NCBI GenBank assembly: GCA_947647735.1
Contig: CANSLJ010000003.1
Coordinates: 153,997 to 217,996, forward strand
DNA from: an uncultured bacterium
Lineage (GTDB): Bacteria > Bacillota > Clostridia > Lachnospirales > Lachnospiraceae
Length of the DNA stretch: 64,000 bases
Direction of reading: 5' to 3'
Shown here: one piece after another, positions 9,593 to 17,326 of the stretch
Position numbering within the stretch: position 1 is the stretch's first letter
Layout of the letters: each line of letters starts with the position of its first letter
Program-made: the position numbers and the translations under genes
The notes under the pieces: model-generated
The model's input: the letters and a program-made list of their open reading frames with translations, nothing else
The model's database searches: none
Told to the model about the DNA's origin: nothing

Positions 9593-10094
9593 CGGGATCT
9601 GGATTTTTCTGGCTGTCTATGGCGTTTCGGCAGGGCTTTTGGTTTCGGCGGGTGTTTTTACCGTGCTTCTGGCGGTGGGGCTGACGCCGAGGTTCGTGGG
9701 AGCGACGCATACGGCGAAAAAGATATTTTTGTATGAAGGCTGTATTATGAGCGGGGCGATCATTGGCACGCTGTTCAGTGCGATACCGGCGATGGAGCAT
9801 GCGGGGGGATGGCTGCGGGAGCGGTTCGCGTCAGGAGGAGCCGAGGGAAGCAGTTCTTTTTTGGCGGTGATGGATGCAGGCGGGGAAATATTTCTCGGGA
9901 TCGCGGGCGTTTTTATGGGGATGTTTGTGGGGTGCCTTGCGCTGGCGATCGCGGAGATGCTGAACAGTATTCCTATTTTTGCAAGGAGGGCTTCCTACCG
10001 GCACGGATTGGGGATCGCAGTGCTGGCAGTAGCGATCGGGAAACTGTTGGGGAGTCTGTACTATTTCTGGCAGGGGGGAATCTATCCGGGGTAG
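9579..10094 (+). CDS. spoVAB: Stage V sporulation protein AB
   Basis: Membrane component of the SpoVA channel. It starts at TTG 9579 inside the end of spoVAA, preceded by GGAGGGAAAGGAAG. It has 171 residues and four or five hydrophobic helices, for example IWIFLAVYGVSAGLLVSAGV and FLGIAGVFMGMFVGCLALAI. It is somewhat longer than the Bacillus protein because of a Gly/Ser/Glu-rich loop (RFASGGAEGSSSF). Confidence 0.92.
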   Translation: MIQNSGIWIFLAVYGVSAGLLVSAGVFTVLLAVGLTPRFVGATHTAKKIFLYEGCIMSGAIIGTLFSAIPAMEHAGGWLRERFASGGAEGSSSFLAVMDAGGEIFLGIAGVFMGMFVGCLALAIAEMLNSIPIFARRASYRHGLGIAVLAVAIGKLLGSLYYFWQGGIYPG

Positions 10095-10274
10095 GTGTTT
10101 CTTCGAGGAAGGTATTTTTCCCGGGTAAGTATGGAAGCAAAAAGTTATGCGGATGCAGGAAGCGGATGAAAATCTGCTGAAGGTAAACATGGGGCGATTC
10201 TGGCAGGGATGAAGAGTGACAAGTACTATAGATGCAGGAAATAACAATAAAAATAAAAGTGGAGAGAGATAAAA

Positions 10275-10751
10275 ATGGACGAGCAGAAAAAACAGGAAGA
10301 ACAGAAAAAACAGGAGTATGCGGAGTATGTGAAGGAGGTCACGCCGAAAAACAATCTGTTTCTCCAGATGGCGAAGGCTTTTCTGGTGGGCGGCATCATC
10401 TGTATGATCGGGCAGGCTATATTGAATACGGCACAGCAGAAGTACGGGCTGGACAAGGATACGGCGGGAAGCTGGTGCTCCATGCTGCTGGTGCTGACCA
10501 GTGCTGTCCTGACAGGCTTTAATTTATATCAGAGGCTGGTGAAGTTCGGCGGAGCCGGGGCGCTGGTGCCGATCACGGGATTTGCCAACTCGGTTGCGTC
10601 CACGGCGATAGAGTATCAGAAGGAGGGGCAGGTCTACGGGATCGGCTGTAAGATCTTTACGATCGCAGGACCGGTGATCTTGTATGGAATCTTTACGAGC
10701 TGGGTGCTGGGGGTGATCTATTGGATCGGGAAGATGGCAGGGGTTTTGTAG
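10275..10751 (+). CDS. spoVAC: Stage V sporulation protein AC
   Basis: Mechanosensitive membrane subunit of the SpoVA dipicolinate channel. It has 158 residues, a Lys/Glu/Gln-rich N-terminus, and about four membrane helices (FLVGGIICMIGQAIL, SMLLVLTSAVLTGFNLY, and others). It contains the family signature around GAGALVPITGFANSVASTAIEY, shared with SpoVAE. The gene is 180 bases after spoVAB; I see no gene and no clear promoter in that gap. A terminator follows at 10786, so spoVAD, its usual neighbour, is not on this transcript. Confidence 0.95.
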   Translation: MDEQKKQEEQKKQEYAEYVKEVTPKNNLFLQMAKAFLVGGIICMIGQAILNTAQQKYGLDKDTAGSWCSMLLVLTSAVLTGFNLYQRLVKFGGAGALVPITGFANSVASTAIEYQKEGQVYGIGCKIFTIAGPVILYGIFTSWVLGVIYWIGKMAGVL

Positions 10752-10785
10752 GAAATTGCAAAAATTGAATACACATTATTGGTAT

Positions 10786-10827
10786 ACAGAGTAACGGGCA
10801 TAGAGGGTGTGCGGTTACTCTGTTTTT
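10786..10827 (+). terminator. Terminator of the spoVAA-AB-AC unit
   Basis: Ten-base perfect arms (10786-10795 with 10814-10823), an 18-base loop and a T-run. It ends the first spoVA unit 35 bases after spoVAC. Confidence 0.75.
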
Positions 10828-10894
10828 GTGTGAGGAAAGAAGATATGAAAAGAGCAGTACAGATATTTGAGATTAGAAATTATGTTCTGGAAAA

Positions 10895-11046
10895 TTTGTA
10901 TTTCAAGTAAAATTGGCATGATTAAAAGTGCGCACTGCAGGAAAAAATGGGATAAATTTAAATGCGTATTGTAGGAAAAAGTATAGAAATGAATGTGCGT
11001 ATTACAGGGAAAATGAATAAAACAAACTTGCGTATTCCAGAAAATG
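10895..11046. repeat. Five-copy direct repeat, about 33-bp period, upstream of the DUF4143 gene
   Basis: Copies start at 10929, 10963, 10996 and 11029, with a degenerate one at 10895, giving periods of 34, 34, 33 and 33 bases. The core is TGCGYAYTnYAGGnAAAAT; spacers are A/T-rich and not conserved. The last copy ends 33 bases before the ATPase start. The spacing is about three helical turns, which would place all copies on one face of the DNA. It is probably an operator array for autoregulation, though that is inference. The rest of 10828-10894 holds no recognisable feature. Confidence 0.75.
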
Positions 11047-11079
11047 GTGCTATGCTGGTGTTATAAAGGGGGGAATAAA

Positions 11080-12438
11080 ATGATTTTTAAGAGAAAGATA
11101 TATGAAAGGCTGGTAAATTGGAAAACAGATACAAAAGGCACGAAGGCATTGTTCATTGAAGGCGCCAGACGTATAGGGAAATCAACGATCGTAGAAGAGT
11201 TTGCCAAAAAAGAATATAAAAGTTATATTGTGATCGATTTTAATGATGCCAGTGAAGTGGTAAAGGATGCGTTTCTGAATTATTTACAGGATCTCGATAC
11301 ATTTTTTATGATTTTGTCAACAGAATACAGAACGGTTTTGTATCCGGGAGAATCTGTGCTGATATTTGATGAGATACAACAGTTTCCCAAAGCGAGACAG
11401 TCAATTAAGAGACTGGTAAAAGACGGAAGGTTTGACTATATAGAGACAGGTTCACTGGTCTCTATAAGAGAAAATGTACAGGATATTACGATACCGTCGG
11501 AAGAGCGGAAAATACAGATGTATCCTATGGATTTTGAAGAATTCTGTCTGGCGATGGGAGAGGAGGAGATGGTCCATTATATCAGGAAATGTTTTGAGGA
11601 GGGAGTGCCTCTTGCAGAAAAGCTTCATCACAGCGCCATGCTTTTGTACAGGCAGTATCTTGTGGTGGGTGGAATGCCGCAAAGTGTTGCGGCGTATTTG
11701 AAAAACGGTAGAAGTTTTCAGAAGGCAGACGAAGAAAAAAGAGATATTCTGGCTTTGTACAGGGACGATATCATGAAGATTGAAGCTAAATATCAGTCAA
11801 AGGTTTTGAGCATATTTGATCAGATCCCGGCATTTTTGTCACAGCATGAAAAGAGGGTGGTTCTGTCGGATATTGAACAGGGTGCGTCTTTTTCAAAATT
11901 TAATGATACCTTTTTCTGGCTGGATAATTCCATGATAGCAAATGAATGTTTTAATTGCAGGGAGCCTAATGTGGGACTTTCCATGAATGAGGACAGGACA
12001 TATCTGAAATGCTACATGGGTGATACAGGGCTTTTGGTCAGTCATGCGTTTACAGAAGCAGAGATAGAGACAGAGGATCTGTACCGTCAGTTAATACTTG
12101 GACGCCTTTCTGTAAATGAAGGGATGATATTTGAAAATGCTGTTATGCAGGCGTTGGTATGTAATGGATATAAACCTTTTTTCTATACACATTACAATAC
12201 AGAGAAGCACAGGAACGACATAGAGATTGATTTCTTGATTTCTAATAAGAGCAAGATGCGATACAGGATATATCCGATTGAGGTAAAGTCTTCAGAGAAG
12301 TACAGTATCACTTCCCTCAAACGGTTTATTGATAAGTTTGAGGCGCGGATCGGGCAGGCGTATGTGATCGATACAAAGAATTTCCGAAAAAAGGAGGGAA
12401 TCGTGTATATTCCGGCTTATATGGCGATGTGCTTGTAG
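11080..12438 (+). CDS. AAA-type ATPase with C-terminal DUF4143 nuclease-like domain
   Basis: 452 residues. Start ATG 11080 follows AAAGGGGGG. Walker A is GARRIGKST (residues 28-36) and Walker B is VLIFDEIQ (93-100). The C-terminal part has the DUF4143 pattern with FENAV, DIEIDFLI and YPIEVKSS, matching a PD-(D/E)xK fold (D-x-E and EVK). The family is widespread in anaerobes and its role is not settled; regulators, defence and toxin-antitoxin-like behaviour have all been proposed. The gene is more A/T-rich than spoVAC and spoVAD and sits between them, so it is likely acquired. Confidence 0.88.
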   Translation: MIFKRKIYERLVNWKTDTKGTKALFIEGARRIGKSTIVEEFAKKEYKSYIVIDFNDASEVVKDAFLNYLQDLDTFFMILSTEYRTVLYPGESVLIFDEIQQFPKARQSIKRLVKDGRFDYIETGSLVSIRENVQDITIPSEERKIQMYPMDFEEFCLAMGEEEMVHYIRKCFEEGVPLAEKLHHSAMLLYRQYLVVGGMPQSVAAYLKNGRSFQKADEEKRDILALYRDDIMKIEAKYQSKVLSIFDQIPAFLSQHEKRVVLSDIEQGASFSKFNDTFFWLDNSMIANECFNCREPNVGLSMNEDRTYLKCYMGDTGLLVSHAFTEAEIETEDLYRQLILGRLSVNEGMIFENAVMQALVCNGYKPFFYTHYNTEKHRNDIEIDFLISNKSKMRYRIYPIEVKSSEKYSITSLKRFIDKFEARIGQAYVIDTKNFRKKEGIVYIPAYMAMCL

Positions 12439-12500
12439 AATACTAACGATTATGCTAAACTGATAAAAGTTGCACATTTTGAAATACAGGAGAAAATACC

Positions 12501-13595
12501 ATGAAGATCATGCCAAACCGTATGGACTACGGGTTTTTAAAATATCAGCAGGAGTTTGAGGCGAAGGCGCTTGAGGTTCTGCGCTCCGGCTGGTACGTGC
12601 TGGGAAAGGAAGTCGAAACTTTTGAGGAGCGTTTCGCGGCCTACACGGGAGGAAAATATTGTGTGGGGCTGGCAAACGGCCTGGAGGCGCTGCAGATAGC
12701 CGTACATCTTCTGGGGATCGGCGCCGGTGATGAGGTGATCGTGCAGGGCAATACCTATATTGCCAGTGTGATGGGCATCACGATGAACGGGGCGACGCCC
12801 GTGTTTGTGGAGCCGGATGCCTATTATCAGATCGACGCGGACAAGATAGAGGCGTGCATTACGGAAAGGACCAAAGCGGTCATGGTGGTGCATTTATACG
12901 GCCATGTGGCGGATATGGACAGGATCACCGCCATCTGCAAAAAGCATCATCTGAAGCTGATCGAAGACTGCGCTCAGTCTCATGGAGCAACATATAAGGG
13001 GAAAATGACAGGAACCTTTGGGGATATAGGCTGTTTTTCGTTCTATCCGTCCAAGAATCTGGGAGCCTTCGGCGATGCGGGGGCCATCGTCACAAATGAC
13101 GAGGAGCTGGCGAAGGAAGCGAAGATATACCGGAATTACGGCAGTGAAAAACGGTATTACAATAAAGTGGTGGGGATGAACTCACGGCTGGATGAACTGC
13201 AGGCGGGGCTTTTGAACGTGCGCCTGCCTCATATGGATGAGATCACGAAGGAGCGGCAGGAGATAGCCCGTCGGTATCGGGAAAATATCAGACAGGAGCT
13301 GATCACGCTTCCTGCGGAGCGGGAAGATACGGAAACCGTCTGGCATCAGTATGTGATCCGGTGTGAGCGGCGGCAGGAACTGATTGACTATTTAAGTCAA
13401 AAGGAGATCGGGACGATCATCCACTATCCGATCCCGCCGCATTTATCGGAAGCCTATGCCTATCTCGGACATAAAAAGGGAGATTTCCCGATCACGGAAA
13501 ACTATGCGGACACGGTGCTTTCTATACCGATGTATACCGGCATGACAAGGCAGGAGCAGGATTATGTGATCGAGGCACTGAATGAGTTCGCGTAA
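12501..13595 (+). CDS. Sugar 3-keto-aminotransferase, DegT/DnrJ/EryC1 family (FdtB-like)
   Basis: PLP-dependent transaminase of nucleotide sugars, 364 residues. The PLP lysine lies in FSFYPSKNLGAFGDAGA; the cofactor-binding IEDCAQSHGA and ANGLEALQIA segments are present. It is most like enzymes making dTDP-3-amino-3,6-dideoxyhexoses, consistent with the FdtA-like ketoisomerase two genes downstream. Start ATG 12501 follows ATACAGGAGA. Its last 14 bases overlap the LysM gene. The exact amino sugar cannot be told from sequence. Confidence 0.88.
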   Translation: MKIMPNRMDYGFLKYQQEFEAKALEVLRSGWYVLGKEVETFEERFAAYTGGKYCVGLANGLEALQIAVHLLGIGAGDEVIVQGNTYIASVMGITMNGATPVFVEPDAYYQIDADKIEACITERTKAVMVVHLYGHVADMDRITAICKKHHLKLIEDCAQSHGATYKGKMTGTFGDIGCFSFYPSKNLGAFGDAGAIVTNDEELAKEAKIYRNYGSEKRYYNKVVGMNSRLDELQAGLLNVRLPHMDEITKERQEIARRYRENIRQELITLPAEREDTETVWHQYVIRCERRQELIDYLSQKEIGTIIHYPIPPHLSEAYAYLGHKKGDFPITENYADTVLSIPMYTGMTRQEQDYVIEALNEFA

Positions 13596-15855
13596 ATCAA
13601 AAAAGAGGAAGAGATCTAAACAACAGAAAATATGGAAATGGATCGTTCTGGGAGTTATCCTGGGAGCTGTGCTGTTCCCGGTAGTTTTGCTTCTCGTGAT
13701 CCACATCATTATGATGTGGATGCCGGATCAGACACGGGATGAGAATCTATCGAAGGAGCCTTCCGCATACGACACAGTAGATGAGAAAGGCGTATTTCAT
13801 ATTTATAATGAAGGAGACTGGATGGCATTTTTATCTTATGTAAATAAGGGCTATGAGTCTCTGGATGCCGTACTGGAAGAGGATGTTGTTGTTGAAAGAA
13901 GTAAATATGCGGTGCGTGATCATTCCTATGCGGGGCACTTCGACGGGCAGGGGCATAAAATGAAACTTTCTGCCAGAAGGTGTTCCATGTTTTCCATCCT
14001 TGAAGTGGAGGGCGTGATAGAAAATCTGACGCTGGAAGTAACGGTATCTTCGATCCAAGGGGAAGGATCAGGAGGGATCGTCCGGTATAACTACGGGACG
14101 ATCCGGAACTGTAATGTGTATGGCACAGTTGTCAGTTATGATTATGTGGGCGGTATCGCGGAAGCCAATCTGGGACTGATAGAGAACTGCAGTAATCATG
14201 CCGACGTTACTTCTCTGGAGACGGGCGAGACATGGAAGGATGAGGATTATCTGATATGCGGTTATGGAGCGGGCGGCATAGCCGGGCTCAGCGCCAGCAG
14301 TGTGCGGGAGGATGATGTTCCGGAAAACTGCGCGATCGTAAACTGCAGTAATTACGGGGATGTGACAGCGGAAGTTTACGCAGGGGGGATTACTGCGCGG
14401 GTGGAGGATCGGACAAACGGAGGGGCCCCGGTAAGTTCTGTGCAGGAGCTGGTTCAATACGAAGATTTTATCACGCCTTCCGAGGCGGCACTGCCGGAGG
14501 ATGAGGAGAGTGCATTGCAGAGGGAGGAAGATGCGGATCAGCATTATTCGCTTTCAGGCTGTACAAACTATGGCACGGTGACGGTAAATCAGAGAAAAGA
14601 TCCCAGAACATTATGGTATACACAGGCGGCAGGAATATGTGCCGACCTGCACCGGGGAGATATTTACAGGTGCGTAAACAGGGGAAAGGTACAGTTTGCG
14701 GAAAGTGTTCCCAGATATACGGAAAGTGGTGCCGGCCATACAAGCCGTCCTGTGGCGATCGTTCCCAATATGGGTTTTGCGCCCACAGCGGAACATCACA
14801 TCATAGAGTGTGCATCCCTGAAGGGGACTATTGAGGGAACGATGCGCTTTGAAAATATTCTGGAACTTTCGGAGGAGGAGCTTTCGGCATGGGAGGCCGG
14901 AACTTACACTGAGGAGTATATCAGTAACAACTGGGAGTTTGACCTGGAGGAAGCGGTGGATGTCAGCAGGCTGGAACCTCTTGGAGTAAGGGAGAGCGCT
15001 GTTTCAGCGGGAAGAAAAAATTATTATTTGTGTGAAGAGTTTGCGCTTTTTCTTCCTGATTTTCTGGAGATACAGGAAGTCTGTCTGCCCTCTCAGGAGG
15101 GGAGTGCCTGCTATGCTCTGCATATTCAGGTGTGCGGCGGGATAGAGGAAGAGACTTTCCCGGGGATCGACGAGGAGGAAGAGTGCTGGATACTCTGTAA
15201 AAGTGCGGATGTGGAGGAAGCGCTGAGAGAGGCGAAGGAATCCAATACCCGGGACGAATGGCGTGTGAGATATTTTATGGAGGAGCTGTATCGCACGATC
15301 ACGCCCTATTATAACCTGAAGATCAGCTCTATGAGCCTGCCCTTTCATGACAGTTTTCAGGACCGGTATATGGATGGAAAACGGATATTCATGGAAAGTG
15401 TTATGCCGGGGAAAAACTATATGAAAGAGGGAGATCATGTACTGGGCAATATGATCGCCATGCCCTTGCAGGGTGCGTCAAAACAGTGGGAGGAAGGGGA
15501 TATCTCCGCAAAATGGATATTTGTTTTTACAAGGAGAGAAACAAACATTCATCCGTCTATGGCATTTATCAATCTGATAGAGGAAAGTTTTTATCCGTTT
15601 GATCGTGGAGAGGAAGTTTATACAGTGAGAGAAGGGGATTCGCTCTGGGAACTGGCGGGGGAGCGCACCGGGGATGCCGGGAACTGGAAACTGCTGGCCG
15701 ATATCAACGGCATGGAGGAGCCGGATCTTGTCTTTGCGGGGGATACCCTGATCCTTCCGTCGCGGGAGAGATGGGAGGAGAGAGTGGAAGTGCTGACATC
15801 GGAATGGATATGTGCTTATGGGGAGACGGCAAAAGAGGATGGATTCGAAGAGTGA
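13582..15855 (+). CDS. Membrane-anchored protein with GLUG repeats and C-terminal LysM domain
   Basis: 757 residues. A basic N-terminus (SSRKSKKRKRSKQQK) and one transmembrane helix (about 17-47) point the rest outside. Repeats of the GLUG type, with NCSNYGDV, GCTNYGTV and RCVNRGKV each followed by a GGI-like turn, cover about residues 150-385 and suggest a beta-helix. A LysM domain (VREGDSLWELAGERT to AGDTLILP, about 679-726) should bind peptidoglycan or chitin-like glycan. It overlaps the aminotransferase gene and is coupled to it. Inference: it carries or organises surface glycan, possibly on the spore envelope given the spoVA setting. Confidence 0.8.
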   Translation: MSSRKSKKRKRSKQQKIWKWIVLGVILGAVLFPVVLLLVIHIIMMWMPDQTRDENLSKEPSAYDTVDEKGVFHIYNEGDWMAFLSYVNKGYESLDAVLEEDVVVERSKYAVRDHSYAGHFDGQGHKMKLSARRCSMFSILEVEGVIENLTLEVTVSSIQGEGSGGIVRYNYGTIRNCNVYGTVVSYDYVGGIAEANLGLIENCSNHADVTSLETGETWKDEDYLICGYGAGGIAGLSASSVREDDVPENCAIVNCSNYGDVTAEVYAGGITARVEDRTNGGAPVSSVQELVQYEDFITPSEAALPEDEESALQREEDADQHYSLSGCTNYGTVTVNQRKDPRTLWYTQAAGICADLHRGDIYRCVNRGKVQFAESVPRYTESGAGHTSRPVAIVPNMGFAPTAEHHIIECASLKGTIEGTMRFENILELSEEELSAWEAGTYTEEYISNNWEFDLEEAVDVSRLEPLGVRESAVSAGRKNYYLCEEFALFLPDFLEIQEVCLPSQEGSACYALHIQVCGGIEEETFPGIDEEEECWILCKSADVEEALREAKESNTRDEWRVRYFMEELYRTITPYYNLKISSMSLPFHDSFQDRYMDGKRIFMESVMPGKNYMKEGDHVLGNMIAMPLQGASKQWEEGDISAKWIFVFTRRETNIHPSMAFINLIEESFYPFDRGEEVYTVREGDSLWELAGERTGDAGNWKLLADINGMEEPDLVFAGDTLILPSRERWEERVEVLTSEWICAYGETAKEDGFEE

Positions 15856-15865
15856 TAATAAAAAC

Positions 15866-15894
15866 TTGACACAAAAAGCAATGACATACATAAT
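15866..15894 (+). promoter_or_regulatory. Sigma-A promoter before the FdtA-like gene
   Basis: TTGACA at 15866-15871 and CATAAT at 15889-15894 with a 17-base spacer, right after the LysM gene. It gives the last three glycan genes their own vegetative promoter. Confidence 0.75.
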
Positions 15895-15962
15895 GGAGAG
15901 GAGTGGAAAAGGCTTTTCCGCATTTTGGAAACGGAAAGGACTGCCGATGGCAGCAGGGATAT

Positions 15963-16382
15963 ATGAGTAAACTGGATGAGCAGATCAGACTGCTGGAATG
16001 GAAAGATTTGGGAGATGAGCGGGGAAACCTCGTGGTGGTAGAAGGGAATATGGATATTCCTTTTGAGATAAAACGGATTTTTTATATTTACGGTTCAGAT
16101 GACACAGTTGTCAGAGGACAGCATGCAAACAGGCTGTCCGAGTTTGTGATGATCAATGTCTGCGGGACAAGCAAGGTGAAGGTGGACAACGGGACAGAGA
16201 GCCGCGTTATAGAGCTGAACAGGCCGAGGATGGGGCTGTATCTGAAAAATAATATCTGGAAGGATATGTATGATTTTTCGGCGGATTCCATTTTGCTCGT
16301 GCTTGCCAGCGAGCATTATGACGAAACGGAATATATCCGTGATTATCAGGAATATTTAAAGTATATGAAGGAAATGGAGTAA
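15963..16382 (+). CDS. dTDP-sugar 3,4-ketoisomerase, WxcM/FdtA-like cupin
   Basis: Small cupin of about 139 residues that would turn dTDP-4-keto-6-deoxyglucose into the 3-keto isomer used by the FdtB-like transaminase. Family residues include GNLVVVEG, IKRIFYIYG, RGQHAN (catalytic His) and RMGLYLKNNIWKDMYDF. ATG 15963 is preferred, preceded by CAGCAGGG; an in-frame GTG at 15903 abuts GGAGAGGA with no spacer. No FdtC-type acetyltransferase is seen, so the sugar may stay unacylated or be completed elsewhere. Confidence 0.85.
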   Translation: MSKLDEQIRLLEWKDLGDERGNLVVVEGNMDIPFEIKRIFYIYGSDDTVVRGQHANRLSEFVMINVCGTSKVKVDNGTESRVIELNRPRMGLYLKNNIWKDMYDFSADSILLVLASEHYDETEYIRDYQEYLKYMKEME

Positions 16383-16384
16383 GC

Positions 16385-17326
16385 GTGAGTAAATTATCGA
16401 TAGTGGTACCGGTTTATTATAATGCGGATACACTGGAACTTTTATATGAGGATATGCGGAAAAAGGTTCTGGATAAGCTGGAGGAGTACGAGATCGTCTT
16501 TGTGGACGACGGTTCCGGGGACGATTCCTGGGAAGTGATGAATCGGCTGAGGGACAGGGACGAGCATATCAAGTGCGTGAAGCTCTCCCGTAATTTCGGG
16601 GAACATGCAGCGCTCCTTGCGGGCCTTTCTGCCAGCACCGGCGACTGCGCCGTGACGAAGCAGGCGGATCTGCAGGAGGATTCCGCGCTGATTTTAGAAA
16701 TGTATGACAGTTGGAAGCGTGGAAACAAGGTGGTGCTGGCTGTCCGGAAGGAGCGGAAGGAAAACCCTGTAAAGGTATTTTTTGCCAATCTGTACTATAA
16801 GATCATCCGCAGCATGGTCAATAAAAACATGCCTGCCGGCGGCTGTGACTGTTATCTGGTGGACAGGAAGGTCATCGAGGTGCTGGAGCGGCTGGATGAA
16901 AAGAATTCTTCTTTGACGCTGCAGGTTATGTGGGTAGGTTTTAAAACAGATATGATCTATTTTGTGCGGCAGGACCGGGAGATCGGGAAATCCCGCTGGA
17001 CGCTGTCGAAAAAGGTGAAACTGGTGATGGATTCGGTTATGAGTTTTTCCTATTTCCCGCTGCGTTTTATGTCCGGACTGGGGATCGTATTCAATATTCT
17101 TGCGGTGATATTGCTGATCAGCGTGTTTGTGGAGAAATTCACGAACGGAACACCGATCGCGGGCTGGGCGTCTCTGATGTGCGTGATGCTCTGTGCTTCC
17201 GGAATCTTGATGCTGATGATGGGAATTCTGGGGGAATATATCTGGCGTACGCTGGATGCGGCAAGGACGCGGCCGCCTTATATCGTGGATGAAGTGAAAG
17301 AAGTAAGGGATAAAGAAAAGCATTGA
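16385..17326 (+). CDS. Family 2 glycosyltransferase, polyprenyl-phosphate type (GtrB/DPM-like)
   Basis: 313 residues. The GT-A domain starts SIVVPVYYNAD, with FVDDGSGDDS for nucleotide binding. The usual DAD metal motif is changed to QAD (KQADLQED), while the downstream KSRWTLSKK motif is kept. Two C-terminal transmembrane helices (about 225-245 and 260-285) anchor it. Such enzymes load a sugar on undecaprenyl phosphate for use outside. GTG 16385 follows the FdtA-like gene by two bases with GGAG upstream. Its end overlaps the next gene by four bases. Confidence 0.9.
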   Translation: MSKLSIVVPVYYNADTLELLYEDMRKKVLDKLEEYEIVFVDDGSGDDSWEVMNRLRDRDEHIKCVKLSRNFGEHAALLAGLSASTGDCAVTKQADLQEDSALILEMYDSWKRGNKVVLAVRKERKENPVKVFFANLYYKIIRSMVNKNMPAGGCDCYLVDRKVIEVLERLDEKNSSLTLQVMWVGFKTDMIYFVRQDREIGKSRWTLSKKVKLVMDSVMSFSYFPLRFMSGLGIVFNILAVILLISVFVEKFTNGTPIAGWASLMCVMLCASGILMLMMGILGEYIWRTLDAARTRPPYIVDEVKEVRDKEKH

